From Moorella sp. E308F (GTDB lineage Bacteria > Bacillota > DSM-521 > Neomoorellales > Neomoorellaceae), in the NCBI RefSeq assembly GCF_006538365.1, contig NZ_BJKN01000003.1:124432-188431 (forward strand): DNA of 64,000 bases, in the 5' to 3' direction. Below the pieces are notes generated by a model. The model worked only from the letters and a program-made list of their open reading frames with translations, was not told the origin of the DNA and searched no databases. Positions 27,129 to 36,671 of the stretch are shown piece by piece. Made by a program: the position numbers and the translations under genes. The stretch's first letter is position 1. Each line of letters begins with the position of its first letter.

Positions 27129-27863
27129 GTGCGGGATAGCTGGGACTGGGAGGAAGTTAAAGGGGCTCCCCTGGGTGGCTGGGCTGGGCCGGGGCGGACC
27201 GTACCGCCGTCACGGTTTCGACGCCGCTGGCTGCGGCAGGGGATCATTGCCGGCCTGTTATGGCTGGCCATAACCATACTTTTTCGCCTGGACGGCCCTG
27301 TGGTCCAGCCCCTGCAAATGGGCCTGCGTCATTACCTGGCCGACCCGGCGGCCGACTTTACCCCGGCCGTAGCTCAACTGGTACGTTCAGGGATGTGGCT
27401 GGATGCTTACGACCGCTGGGTTTTCCATTTTTTCAAGCCGGGAGCAGAGGCAGTCCCGGTGACTGCCGGCCAGGCTTTGCCAGCCATGGCTGTACCCCTT
27501 TCCGGGGATATCAGCCGCCCTTACGGTTGGATGGTTGCCGACGGCCAGCAATATTTCCATAATGGCATCGATATCCAGGCACCAGGGGGTTCAACTGTCC
27601 GGGCCGCCCTGGCGGGTAAGGTCATCAGGACCGGGGAGGACCCCGTCCTGGGGCTGGTCGTGGAAATCGATCACGGCCGGGGCCTGGTTACGGTATACGG
27701 CACCCTGGGCCAGGTCAAGGTCAGCCAGGGGCAGGCAGTGGAAAAGGGAAACGTGATTGCTACCCTGGCTCAAGGCCCGGTGGCCCAGCTCCATTTTGAA
27801 GTGCGGCAGGATGGCCGGCCGGTGGACCCTACAGCTTTATTAACTCCCCCAGGTAAGATGTAA
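27129..27863 (+). CDS. spoIVFA: SpoIVFA-like membrane protein with degenerate M23 (LytM) domain
   Basis: Likely the regulator that holds SpoIVFB inactive during sporulation. GTG start; 244 residues: basic N-terminus, one membrane helix (about 38-52), linker, then an M23/LytM-like domain from about 125. The domain keeps FHNGIDIQAPGG (His and Asp of the first zinc motif) but the second motif reads QLHFEV instead of HxH and the YxHL site reads VYGTL, so catalysis is unlikely, as in Bacillus SpoIVFA. It directly precedes the M50 protease gene (3-bp gap). Confidence 0.82.
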   Translation: MRDSWDWEEVKGAPLGGWAGPGRTVPPSRFRRRWLRQGIIAGLLWLAITILFRLDGPVVQPLQMGLRHYLADPAADFTPAVAQLVRSGMWLDAYDRWVFHFFKPGAEAVPVTAGQALPAMAVPLSGDISRPYGWMVADGQQYFHNGIDIQAPGGSTVRAALAGKVIRTGEDPVLGLVVEIDHGRGLVTVYGTLGQVKVSQGQAVEKGNVIATLAQGPVAQLHFEVRQDGRPVDPTALLTPPGKM

Positions 27864-27866
27864 ACC

Positions 27867-28751
27867 ATGCGCGCTGGTCGAGTGGGAACGGCAGAAATAA
27901 TTTTCAACGATTATTTTCTGCTTCTCCTGGGCCTTTATTTTCTCGTGGGGGTTTTACCCCAGGCCTTACTTTTGTTTACGGCTGTGGCCTGGCATGAAGG
28001 CTGCCATGTCCTGGCAGCCTCCCGTCTCGGCTGGAAAGTGAAGAGCGTGGAACTCTTTCCCTTTGGTGGGGTGGCACGCCTCCGGCGGCCGCAGGGGCGG
28101 GATTTTACGGACGAAGCTCTGATAGCCCTGGCCGGCCCCGCGGCCAGTTTTTTCCTGGCGCTGGGGATAACCCTTTTTGACCTGTTGCTTAACTTAACGC
28201 CGGCCTGGCTCCTTTTTTTTCGCCAGGTCAACCTTATCCTGGCCCTTTTTAACCTCTGGCCGGGCCTTCCCCTGGACGGGGGACGTATCTACCGGGCCTT
28301 GAGGGCGAAGCATACCGGGCTGTACCGGGCAACTTTGGAAGGAGTTTACGGCGGCCAGGTCCTGGCTCTCCTCCTGGGCCTGGGGAGTATTGGCGGTTTT
28401 ATCTTCCGGCTGGCGGATCTCCAGGGCCTGGCCCTGGCCTTGTTTATCTATTACGCCGCCAGGCGAGAAGGGGAGGTGGCACCCTATATGTTCTGGCAGG
28501 ATTTCTGGCGGCAGCGGGGTAAGGAAGCTGTTAAAGGGGATCAGTTTAAAACCACCAGGGTCTTTTGGCTGGCGGCCGGCCCGGGTCTCACTCTGGCCAG
28601 GGTGGCGCGCTCCTTTTCTCCTCGATCTTTCAACCTGGTAGCCGTCATCGGTAAAGGGGGACGGCTGGAAGGTATCCTAACGGAAACGGAAATCATGCAG
28701 GAGCTCCTGGAAGGAGGAAATAATACCCTGGATGTCCTGTTGCGGAGGTAG
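27867..28751 (+). CDS. spoIVFB: SpoIVFB-like M50 intramembrane metalloprotease
   Basis: Site-2-type protease; in spore formers it cuts pro-sigma-K in the mother cell membrane. 294 residues with about six membrane segments, zinc motif HEGCH (His43, Glu44, His47) and the second motif LPLDGGRIYRALRA (Asp ligand). A CBS-type domain forms the C-terminus (VIGKGGRLEGILTETEIMQELL). No clear ribosome site, so translation is probably coupled to spoIVFA. Neighbours spoIVFA, rplU and obgE reproduce the Bacillus order. Confidence 0.88.
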   Translation: MRAGRVGTAEIIFNDYFLLLLGLYFLVGVLPQALLLFTAVAWHEGCHVLAASRLGWKVKSVELFPFGGVARLRRPQGRDFTDEALIALAGPAASFFLALGITLFDLLLNLTPAWLLFFRQVNLILALFNLWPGLPLDGGRIYRALRAKHTGLYRATLEGVYGGQVLALLLGLGSIGGFIFRLADLQGLALALFIYYAARREGEVAPYMFWQDFWRQRGKEAVKGDQFKTTRVFWLAAGPGLTLARVARSFSPRSFNLVAVIGKGGRLEGILTETEIMQELLEGGNNTLDVLLRR

Positions 28752-28847
28752 GGCAGACTCGCCCCGCCTTTTTCTTTGGATACAATTTTCGTTCCCTGAT
28801 GAATGGAAGGGATGGCTATAAAAACCTTCGGGGTATATTTTTTTTTG

Positions 28848-28876
28848 ATTTCCTGTTATACTAATGACCAGGAAAT
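28848..28876 (+). promoter_or_regulatory. Inverted repeat around a -10 element
   Basis: ATTTCCTG (28848-28855) and CAGGAAAT (28869-28876) are perfect 8-bp arms with a 13-bp centre that holds TATACT (28857-28862). No good -35 is seen. It looks like an operator over the promoter of the radical SAM gene. The rest of 28752-28898 shows no gene. Confidence 0.45.
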
Positions 28877-28898
28877 TGAGTAGCGCGAGGCGAAGAAA

Positions 28899-30767
28899 TT
28901 GCAAGGTATTGAGTTGGAAAAGTTATTGACCAGGGTTAGCAAACCGGCCCGTTACCTGGGCACGGAGTGGAATGCCATTCACAAGGCCTGGGAAGAAAAC
29001 CCGGTGCGCATGGCTTTTGTTTATCCTGACCTTTACGAAGTAGGCATGTCCCATCTGGGTCTGGCCATACTTTACGGCGTCGTCAATGAGCGGCCCGGTA
29101 TGCTCATGGAGCGAGCCTTTGCCCCCGGACCGGACCTGGAGGGACTGCTCCGGGAAAACCATCTTCCCCTCTTCAGCCTGGAATCTCACCGGCCTTTAAC
29201 TGAATTTGATGTCCTGGGCTTTACCCTCCAGTATGAAATGAGTTATACTACAATTCTTAATATCCTCGACCTGGCCGGCATACCTCTTATGGCTTCGGAG
29301 CGGTCCGCGGGCCATCCTCTAGTTATCGGCGGGGGACCGGGAGTGGCCAACCCGGAGCCGGTGGCTCCCTTTTTTGATGCTTTCCTCCTGGGTGATGGCG
29401 AGGAGGCATTGCCCGAGCTGCTGGCAATGGTGGGCAGTTTAAAAAAAGAAGGGGCAATTAACGACCGCCGCCGGGTTTTAAAGGCCATAGCCAGCATGCC
29501 CGGTTTTTATGTTCCTTCCCTGTATGAAGTGGAATACAACAACGACGGTACCGTGGCCGCGGTTGTCCCCCGGGAGGAGGGCGTACCCGAGCGCGTAGTC
29601 AAACGGGTCATCCCTGACCTGGATGCAGCCTATTTTCCCACCCAACCTATTGTTCCCTTCCTGGAGGTAATTCATGACCGCATGATGCTGGAAGTCATGC
29701 GGGGTTGCACCCATGGCTGTCGTTTTTGTCAGGCCGGGGCCATTTATCGTCCGGTAAGGGAACGGGACCTATCCATCCTCCTGCGCCAGGCGGAAGAGCT
29801 GGTGCGCCATACCGGCCACGAAGAGATATCCCTTACCTCTTTAAGCACGGCCGACTACTCCCGGGTGGAGGAGCTGGCGCGGGTCCTGGCAGCTGCCTAT
29901 GCCGATCGAGGCGTCAGCATTTCCCTGCCCTCTTTACGGGTGGACGCCTTCAGCGTGCGCCTGGCGGAAGCCGTCCAGCGGGTACGTAAAAGCACCCTCA
30001 CTTTTGCTCCCGAGGCGGGCAGCCAGCGTCTGCGGGATGTGATTAATAAAGGCGTAAACGAGGAAGACATCCTGACGGCCACCGGCGAGGCTTTCCGGGC
30101 CGGCTGGCAGGCCATTAAACTTTACTTTATGCTTGGTTTACCTACGGAAAGGGAAGAAGACCTCCTGGGCATTGTTGATCTGGCGCGGCGCATTCTCGAT
30201 CAGGGTAGGAAACTGGCACCCGGGGGAAAACCGACGGTCACCGTCAGCGTTTCTTCCTTTGTCCCCAAACCCTGGACGGCCTTCCAGTGGGAACCCCAGG
30301 ACCGGGTGGAAGCAATCAAAGAAAAGCAGAAGCTGCTGCGCACCCACCTTAAAGGCCCGGGTCTGCGTTTTAACTGGCATGAGGCCGAGGTCAGCTTTAT
30401 CGAAGCGGTTCTCTCCCGGGGCGACCGGCGTTTGAGCAGGGCGATTGTGGCAGCCTGGCGCCGGGGAGCTAGATTAGAGGGCTGGTCGGAATACTTTAAT
30501 TACAGCTGCTGGGAGGAGGCTTTCCGGGAGACAGGCCTTGATCCGGCCTTTTATGCCTACCGTTCGCGCCGGGAAGAAGAAATATTTCCCTGGGACCACC
30601 TGGACTTTGGCATAGCTAAGGACTTCTTAAAAAGGGAACGCCGGCGGGCCTGGGAGGGCCTAGTCACGGCTGACTGCCGCTCGGGTCGCTGCACAGGCTG
30701 TGGCGTCTGTCCTGGCCTGGGGGTTGACCTGATCCTGAAAGGAGGGCCCCGGGACAGTGCGACTTAG
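28899..30767 (+). CDS. B12-binding-domain radical SAM protein (TIGR03960-like)
   Basis: Function not established. 622 residues, TTG start near GCGAGG. N-terminal third resembles a cobalamin-binding fold (YEVGMSHLGLAILYGVVNER, IGGGPGVANPEPVAPFFDAFLLGDGE), followed by a radical SAM domain with Cys270, Cys274 and Cys277 (CTHGCRFC) and a C-terminal tail with a Cys cluster (DCRSGRCTGCGVCPGLGV). The next gene, a DUF2344 protein, overlaps by 11 bp; the two are constant partners, fused in some bacteria (family knowledge), and sit near rng-rplU in many Clostridia. Confidence 0.85.
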   Translation: MQGIELEKLLTRVSKPARYLGTEWNAIHKAWEENPVRMAFVYPDLYEVGMSHLGLAILYGVVNERPGMLMERAFAPGPDLEGLLRENHLPLFSLESHRPLTEFDVLGFTLQYEMSYTTILNILDLAGIPLMASERSAGHPLVIGGGPGVANPEPVAPFFDAFLLGDGEEALPELLAMVGSLKKEGAINDRRRVLKAIASMPGFYVPSLYEVEYNNDGTVAAVVPREEGVPERVVKRVIPDLDAAYFPTQPIVPFLEVIHDRMMLEVMRGCTHGCRFCQAGAIYRPVRERDLSILLRQAEELVRHTGHEEISLTSLSTADYSRVEELARVLAAAYADRGVSISLPSLRVDAFSVRLAEAVQRVRKSTLTFAPEAGSQRLRDVINKGVNEEDILTATGEAFRAGWQAIKLYFMLGLPTEREEDLLGIVDLARRILDQGRKLAPGGKPTVTVSVSSFVPKPWTAFQWEPQDRVEAIKEKQKLLRTHLKGPGLRFNWHEAEVSFIEAVLSRGDRRLSRAIVAAWRRGARLEGWSEYFNYSCWEEAFRETGLDPAFYAYRSRREEEIFPWDHLDFGIAKDFLKRERRRAWEGLVTADCRSGRCTGCGVCPGLGVDLILKGGPRDSAT

Positions 30768-31458
30768 GATAAAATATAGCAAGGGCGGCCAGGCGGTTTT
30801 CCTGGGCCACTTGGAGATGCTCCGCCTGTGGCAACGGGCCATGCGCCGGGCGGGGCTTCCCCTGGCCTACAGCCACGGCTTTAACCCCCACCCGCGCCTG
30901 GCCTTCGGTCCGGCCCTGGCGGTAGGGATAGAGAGCCTGGCGGAATACCTGGACATGGAATTAACGGCACCCCTCGACCCGGTTGAGGTCAAAGATAGGT
31001 TACAGGCCGAGTTGCCGGCAGGTTTGGAAATCTTGCTGGTCTTTGCCATTTCCGACCAGGCCCCGGCCCTGACGGCCATTATTAATACTGCTGCTTACCG
31101 CGTTGCCTGGGAGGAGCCTCCCGACCCCAAAATCCTTCAGGAAAAAGCGGAAACCTTTCTTTCTCAGCCGGTGGTCCGGGTGAGCCGGCCGGGCAAAGAA
31201 GGCACCAGGGTCAAGGATATCCGGCCGGGTGTTTTCCAGCTGGCCGTTAAACCCGGAGCCACCCTGGAAATGCTCCTTGAGTGCAGTTCCCGGGGGGTTG
31301 TCCGCCCGGAAGAAGTGGTTGGCGCCATGGCCCTGGAGGGACCCTCCCGGGTGATTCGTACCGGCCTGTTTATCCGCCGGGACGGCAGGTTGCTGACCCC
31401 GGAAGAGTATGTTGACCCGCAGTTTCCGGCCCGGGGGCGAAAATGCAGCGTTTTATGA
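30757..31458 (+). CDS. DUF2344 (TIGR03936) protein, partner of the upstream radical SAM protein
   Basis: Function unknown. GTG start inside the preceding gene; 233 residues. N-terminal RIKYSKGGQAVFLGHLEMLRLWQRAMRRAGLPLAYSHGF-NPHPRLAFGPAL block is the family hallmark and resembles an RNA- or tRNA-modification fold. Translationally coupled to the radical SAM gene and followed 14 bp later by RNase G, which suggests an RNA-related role (inference). Confidence 0.82.
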   Translation: MRLRIKYSKGGQAVFLGHLEMLRLWQRAMRRAGLPLAYSHGFNPHPRLAFGPALAVGIESLAEYLDMELTAPLDPVEVKDRLQAELPAGLEILLVFAISDQAPALTAIINTAAYRVAWEEPPDPKILQEKAETFLSQPVVRVSRPGKEGTRVKDIRPGVFQLAVKPGATLEMLLECSSRGVVRPEEVVGAMALEGPSRVIRTGLFIRRDGRLLTPEEYVDPQFPARGRKCSVL

Positions 31459-31472
31459 GAAGGTAGAGATGG

Positions 31473-33158
31473 GTGAACAAGGAAATCTTAATCCAGGCAG
31501 ATGCCGAAGAGACGGCAGTGGCCGTCCTGGAGGACGGCCGTTTAATGGAGATATACCTGGAGAGGGTTACAAAAGCGCATCTGGTGGGTAACATTTATAA
31601 AGGCCGGGTGGCCAACGTTTTACCCGGTATGCAGGCGGCCTTTGTGGATATCGGCCTGGAGAAGAACGCCTTCCTTTTTGTTGATGATACCACCGGCCTG
31701 GAAGCCCTGGAGGGAGAGATGCCCGGCCGCAGCCGGAGACGCATCAGTGATGTTGTCCAGGAAGGCCAGGAGATCCTGGTCCAGGTGGTCAAAGAACCCC
31801 AGGGGAGCAAGGGTGCCCGGGTCACCACCCAGATTACTCTGCCGGGGCGTTATCTCGTCCTCATGCCTACAGTTAACTATATCGGCATCTCCCGCCGCAT
31901 CGGCAGTGAGGAGGAAAGGGAGCGGTTGAAAACTCTGGCGCGAGCGGTTAAACCGCGCCGCATGGGGTTAATCGTCCGGACGGCGGCCGCCGGCGCCGGG
32001 CTGGAAGAACTCCGGGAAGACAGCAAGGCCTTGAGCCGGGTCTGGAAACGTATTCGTGAGCTGGCCAGGCGGAGCAAAGCCCCGCGGCTGCTCCACCATG
32101 ATGTGGAACTCTCTTTACGTATTTTAAGGGATTTATACACGGAAGATGTCGATAGGCTCCTGGTCAATTCCCGGGATACCTACGACACGGTTGTAGGCAT
32201 CCTGGCCGGGCGTTCGCCGGAGCTGCGGCGGCGGGTGGTGTTAAGGGAAGGTGCCGACCTTTTTGCCCTCTACGGCGTGCAAAACCAGATAGAGCAGGCT
32301 CTGAAGCGCAAGGTCTGGCTTAAATGCGGCGGTTACCTGGTTATTGACCAGATGGAGGCCCTGACGGCCATTGATGTTAATACGGGTAAATTTGTCGGCC
32401 GCCATAACCTGGCCGACACAATCCTGACGACCAACCTGGAAGCAGCGGTGGAAGTAGCCAGGCAACTCCGCCTGCGCAACATCGGCGGTATCATTGTCGT
32501 CGACTTCATCGATATGGAAAATCCCGCCCACCAGGAGCAGGTAATAAAAGTCCTGCAAAGAGAGCTGGCCCGGGATAAAACGAAAACCCAGATCCTGGGT
32601 TTTACCCGCCTGGGGCTCCTGGAAATGACCCGGAAAAAAGACCAGCAGGAACTGGGAAGCATGCTGCAGCAGGACTGCCCCTACTGCCACGGTACGGGCA
32701 AGGTCTTGTCGGAAGAAACGGTGGCCCTCCAGGCCAGGAAAAAAATCCTGCAACTGGCCGGGGAGAGCCGGGCGCGGGCCCTGCTGGTGGAGGCCAATCC
32801 GTCTGTAGCTTCTTTGCTTATTGGCTCAGGGGGAGCCCACTTGCGCCTCCTGGAGCGGCGGGCCGGGAAACAGCTGATCATCAAGGGCGCTGAAAATCTT
32901 CACCTGGAAGAAGTAAACCTGCGGGAACTCTTCGACCTGGACGAAATCAACAATGCCGCCCCCGTCAAAGCAGGCCAGATTCTGAAAGTTACCATCGAAG
33001 GGGCACATACGACCAACAACGGTGACGGTATCGCCAGGGTGGACGGCTTTGTCCTGGATATACCCGGCGGCGCCTCTTACCTCGGCCAGGAAGTTCCGGT
33101 AGAGGTTACCCGGGTTTACCGCACCTTTGCCCGGGCGCGGCTCTTAAACGATGCTTGA
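31473..33158 (+). CDS. rng: Ribonuclease G (RNase E/G family) with C-terminal TRAM-like extension
   Basis: Single-strand endoribonuclease for rRNA maturation and mRNA decay. GTG start behind AGAAGG; 561 residues. S1 domain near the N-terminus ([23 protein letters not shown]), catalytic Asp pair in [11 protein letters not shown] (about 300) and IIVVDFIDM (about 343), and the zinc-link CPYC at Cys402/Cys405. After the usual RNase G core there is an extra ~65-residue domain ([20 protein letters not shown], then [17 protein letters not shown]) that looks like a TRAM RNA-binding fold. Upstream of rplU as in many Clostridia. Confidence 0.93.
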   Translation: MNKEILIQADAEETAVAVLEDGRLMEIYLERVTKAHLVGNIYKGRVANVLPGMQAAFVDIGLEKNAFLFVDDTTGLEALEGEMPGRSRRRISDVVQEGQEILVQVVKEPQGSKGARVTTQITLPGRYLVLMPTVNYIGISRRIGSEEERERLKTLARAVKPRRMGLIVRTAAAGAGLEELREDSKALSRVWKRIRELARRSKAPRLLHHDVELSLRILRDLYTEDVDRLLVNSRDTYDTVVGILAGRSPELRRRVVLREGADLFALYGVQNQIEQALKRKVWLKCGGYLVIDQMEALTAIDVNTGKFVGRHNLADTILTTNLEAAVEVARQLRLRNIGGIIVVDFIDMENPAHQEQVIKVLQRELARDKTKTQILGFTRLGLLEMTRKKDQQELGSMLQQDCPYCHGTGKVLSEETVALQARKKILQLAGESRARALLVEANPSVASLLIGSGGAHLRLLERRAGKQLIIKGAENLHLEEVNLRELFDLDEINNAAPVKAGQILKVTIEGAHTTNNGDGIARVDGFVLDIPGGASYLGQEVPVEVTRVYRTFARARLLNDA

Positions 33159-33184
33159 CAGGTGCTGGGAAGATGTGTTACACT
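33155..33184 (+). promoter_or_regulatory. Promoter for rplU-prp-rpmA
   Basis: TTGACA at 33155-33160 overlapping the rng stop codon, 18-bp spacer, TACACT at 33179-33184. Confidence 0.6.
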
Positions 33185-33189
33185 GCAAA

Positions 33190-33284
33190 AAGCCGCACCA
33201 GAGTTTTAAACCGCTCGCCGCAGGTTTTAAAACCTTTTTAATAAGGTGCCTGACGGTGGCGAGTCTTAGCTTGGGGGGATTTCA
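33190..33284 (+). promoter_or_regulatory. L21 leader, putative autoregulatory mRNA structure
   Basis: About 100 nt untranslated leader before rplU. CTCGCC (about 33213) can pair with GGCGAG (about 33258), enclosing a perfect AGGTTTT/AAAACCT hairpin followed by TTTTT, which resembles an attenuator. Firmicute L21 genes are known to carry a conserved L21 leader; the match here is by position and base pairing, not by alignment. Confidence 0.55.
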
Positions 33285-33285
33285 G

Positions 33286-33600
33286 GTGTACGCCATTATT
33301 ATGACCGGAGGCAAACAGTACCGGGTTAGCGAAGGCGATGTCATCCGGGTAGAAAAGCTGCCGGTTGCCGAAGGCGAAAAGGTAGTCCTGGATAAGGTGC
33401 TGGCCGTCGGCGAAGGGGCTGACCTGCAGGTAGGCACCCCTTACGTGAACGGCGCCAGGGTTACCGCTGCCGTAGAAGCCCATGGTAAGGGCAAAAAGAT
33501 AATTGTTTTCAAGTATAAGCCCAAGAAAAACTACCGGCGCAAGCAGGGTCATCGCCAGCCCTATACCCGGTTGCGGATTGAAAAAATTGAGGTGCAATGA
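33286..33600 (+). CDS. rplU: Ribosomal protein bL21
   Basis: 50S subunit protein binding 23S rRNA. GTG 33286 with GGGGGG seven bases upstream gives 104 residues starting [25 protein letters not shown] and ending with the [19 protein letters not shown] block. The open frame back to 33151 crosses the promoter and leader and is not coding. Stop overlaps the prp start by 4 bp. Confidence 0.97.
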   Translation: MYAIIMTGGKQYRVSEGDVIRVEKLPVAEGEKVVLDKVLAVGEGADLQVGTPYVNGARVTAAVEAHGKGKKIIVFKYKPKKNYRRKQGHRQPYTRLRIEKIEVQ

Positions 33601-33929
33601 TAAGGATTGTCTTCTGGCAGGAAAGGGGCGGGAGCCTTACGGGCTTCACCGTTACCGGCCATGCCGGTTACCCTCCTAAAGGCGAGGATATCGTCTGTGC
33701 CGCTGTATCGGCCCTGGCCCAGACGGCAGTTTTTAGCCTGAAGGACCATCTGGAAGAGGAACCCGGGGTAAGCATCCGGGAAGGTTTTCTGGAGTGCCGC
33801 TTACCGGCTAGCTTAAACCCCGCCGACCAGGAGAAAGCCCGGGTGATTCTCAAAACTATAGAACTGGGGCTGAAGGCTATAGCCAGCGATTACAGGCAGT
33901 ATGTAGCATTAGAATATAAAAACATCTGA
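33597..33929 (+). CDS. prp: Ribosomal-processing cysteine protease Prp
   Basis: Removes the N-terminal extension of bL27 in Firmicutes. ATG 33597 overlaps the rplU stop; 110 residues. The catalytic pair is His22 in TGHAGY and Cys34 in [11 protein letters not shown], at the same positions as in Staphylococcus. It lies between rplU and rpmA, and the bL27 here has the cleavable leader. Confidence 0.93.
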   Translation: MIRIVFWQERGGSLTGFTVTGHAGYPPKGEDIVCAAVSALAQTAVFSLKDHLEEEPGVSIREGFLECRLPASLNPADQEKARVILKTIELGLKAIASDYRQYVALEYKNI

Positions 33930-33956
33930 CTTCCGAAATCTAAGGGGGTGGGCGAG

Positions 33957-34232
33957 ATGATGATGGATTTACAGCTTTTTGCCCATAAAAAAGGTGTAGG
34001 TAGTTCCCGGAACGGCCGCGATAGTGAGGCCAAACGCCTGGGAGTAAAGAGACAGGACGGCCAGTTTGTTAAGGCCGGCAACATCCTGGTGCGCCAGCGC
34101 GGTACCAAGATCCACCCGGGCCTGAACGTTGGAATTGGCAAAGACGATACCCTTTTTGCTCTGATTGACGGCATAGTCCGTTTTGAGCGTAAAGGCCGCG
34201 AGAAGAAACAAGTAAGCGTTTATGCCAGTTAA
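33957..34232 (+). CDS. rpmA: Ribosomal protein bL27 with Prp-cleavable leader
   Basis: 50S protein near the peptidyl transferase centre. ATG 33957 with AAGGGGG eight bases upstream (two more ATGs follow in phase at 33960 and 33963). 91 residues, N-terminus [23 protein letters not shown]. The LQLFA leader before HKKG matches the site cut by Prp, encoded just upstream. C-terminal part has the [21 protein letters not shown] block. Confidence 0.96.
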   Translation: MMMDLQLFAHKKGVGSSRNGRDSEAKRLGVKRQDGQFVKAGNILVRQRGTKIHPGLNVGIGKDDTLFALIDGIVRFERKGREKKQVSVYAS

Positions 34233-34236
34233 AAAG

Positions 34237-34265
34237 AACCCCTGGAAATTTCCAGGGGTTTCTGC
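34237..34265 (+). terminator. Terminator after rpmA
   Basis: A perfect 24-nt palindrome from AACCCCTGGAAA to TTTCCAGGGGTT followed by TTT. Ends the ribosomal protein unit. Confidence 0.85.
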
Positions 34266-34339
34266 TATGGACCGGCCCGTCAGCGCCTGGGACCACGGCA
34301 GGTGAATGTGCGAAAATAATAAGGGGCGAGGTGTCTGGC

Positions 34340-34876
34340 ATGACCTGGCAGGCCGCAGAAGTAATATCTTTGCTACGCTCGCAAAGACACGATATCTTGA
34401 ACCACCTGCAGGTAATATCCGGCTATCTCCAGTTACAAAAATATGACCGGGCTTTAACATATTTGCAAGAGGTTAATGCAGAGCTGGAGCAGTTAGGCCG
34501 GCTCATGCGCCTGAAACAACCCGATCTGGCCCTGCTAAGCCTTCTTAAAATGGAACAGGTAGCTGCCAGGGGTATAACCCTGACAATAGCAGTACATACC
34601 ATGATGGAGAACCTGACCATGGATAATAATGTAGCCCTCGCCCTCTGGGAGGCAGCCTGGGACCTGGCCCTGGCCCTGGCCGGTGAAGGGAATACCCTTC
34701 AGGTTAGCCTTATTGAGCAGGAGGAAGGCTATTACCTATCCTTTAAAGTCGGAGTTCCGGCAGCAGTCCCTGCCGGAACCGTAAAACACCTGGCCGACCT
34801 GGCCGGTAGCCACCAGGTACCCTTCACCTGGCAACCGGAAACCGGAGAAATGGGACTGCTTTTGAGGAGCGGGTAG
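34340..34876 (+). CDS. spo0B: Spo0B-like sporulation phosphotransferase / sensor kinase-like protein
   Basis: Probable phosphorelay or Spo0B_a-type protein. ATG 34340 seven bases after GAGGTG (a GTG at 34331 is the alternative); 178 residues. The N-terminal helical hairpin RSQRHDILNHLQVISGYLQL has His17 in the H-box position of Spo0B/NtrB-like dimerisation domains; the C-terminal half resembles a degenerate ATPase-like fold without G-boxes. Located between rpmA and obgE exactly as spo0B in Bacillus, which carries much of the weight of this call. Confidence 0.78.
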   Translation: MTWQAAEVISLLRSQRHDILNHLQVISGYLQLQKYDRALTYLQEVNAELEQLGRLMRLKQPDLALLSLLKMEQVAARGITLTIAVHTMMENLTMDNNVALALWEAAWDLALALAGEGNTLQVSLIEQEEGYYLSFKVGVPAAVPAGTVKHLADLAGSHQVPFTWQPETGEMGLLLRSG

Positions 34877-34938
34877 TGAGGGGCCGGAGTAGCCCATGAC
34901 GTTACTCGCTGTTTTTGGCAATTAATGAAAAAGCAAGC

Positions 34939-34978
34939 GGGCTGGCTTTTGTCAGGAGCGAGCAAGACAATGCCAGCC
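34939..34978 (+). repeat. Short copy D of the interspersed repeat
   Basis: 40 bp, GGGCTGGCTTTTGTC … GACAATGCCAGCC with GGAGCGAGCAA in the centre. Followed by TGCGATAGAGTTATTTT and the obgE ribosome site. Confidence 0.8.
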
Positions 34979-34986
34979 TGCGATAG

Positions 34987-36285
<1,299 letters not shown>

Positions 36286-36318
36286 AGGTACTGAATGCCC
36301 AAAAGGTATGAATAAAGA

Positions 36319-36517
36319 TGGTATCTGGCGGAAGCGAGGGGGATAATGCCAGGCAAGGGGGTGGTGGGTACAGGCGGAAGGCGACTTGGTTCGAGGCGTA
36401 AGATACTTACGCAAAGCCGCAGCGAGGCGGCGGTGAACGGGATGGGGATCGTAACGTAGCTTCAAGGATGAGAAGTACCACGCCCCGTAATGATTGTGCA
36501 AAGAGATAAAGCCAGGC
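36319..36517 (+). repeat. Divergent long copy of the interspersed repeat
   Basis: Begins with a short-form-like unit (TCTGGCGGAAGCGAG … ATAATGCCAGGC, 36326-36354) and continues with GGAAGGCGACTTGGTTCGAG, then AGCGAGGCGG and ends near ATAAAGCCAGGCC. Order of blocks matches copies A and B but identity is much lower. It fills most of the 386-bp space between obgE and proB; the rest (36518-36655) shows no gene or clear signal. Confidence 0.5.
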
Positions 36518-36671
36518 CACCCCCGCCGCCGAGCAAGGCTGAGCGTAAAGTTTGCTAGCCGAGAACCACCGGAGCCTGAAGCCTGTACCCCCACACCCCA
36601 AAAAGCTGGAGTACAGATCAACCAGCAATCGCCGTTTTTGATAGAACCTTATTTTAGTAGGAGTGACGGGT

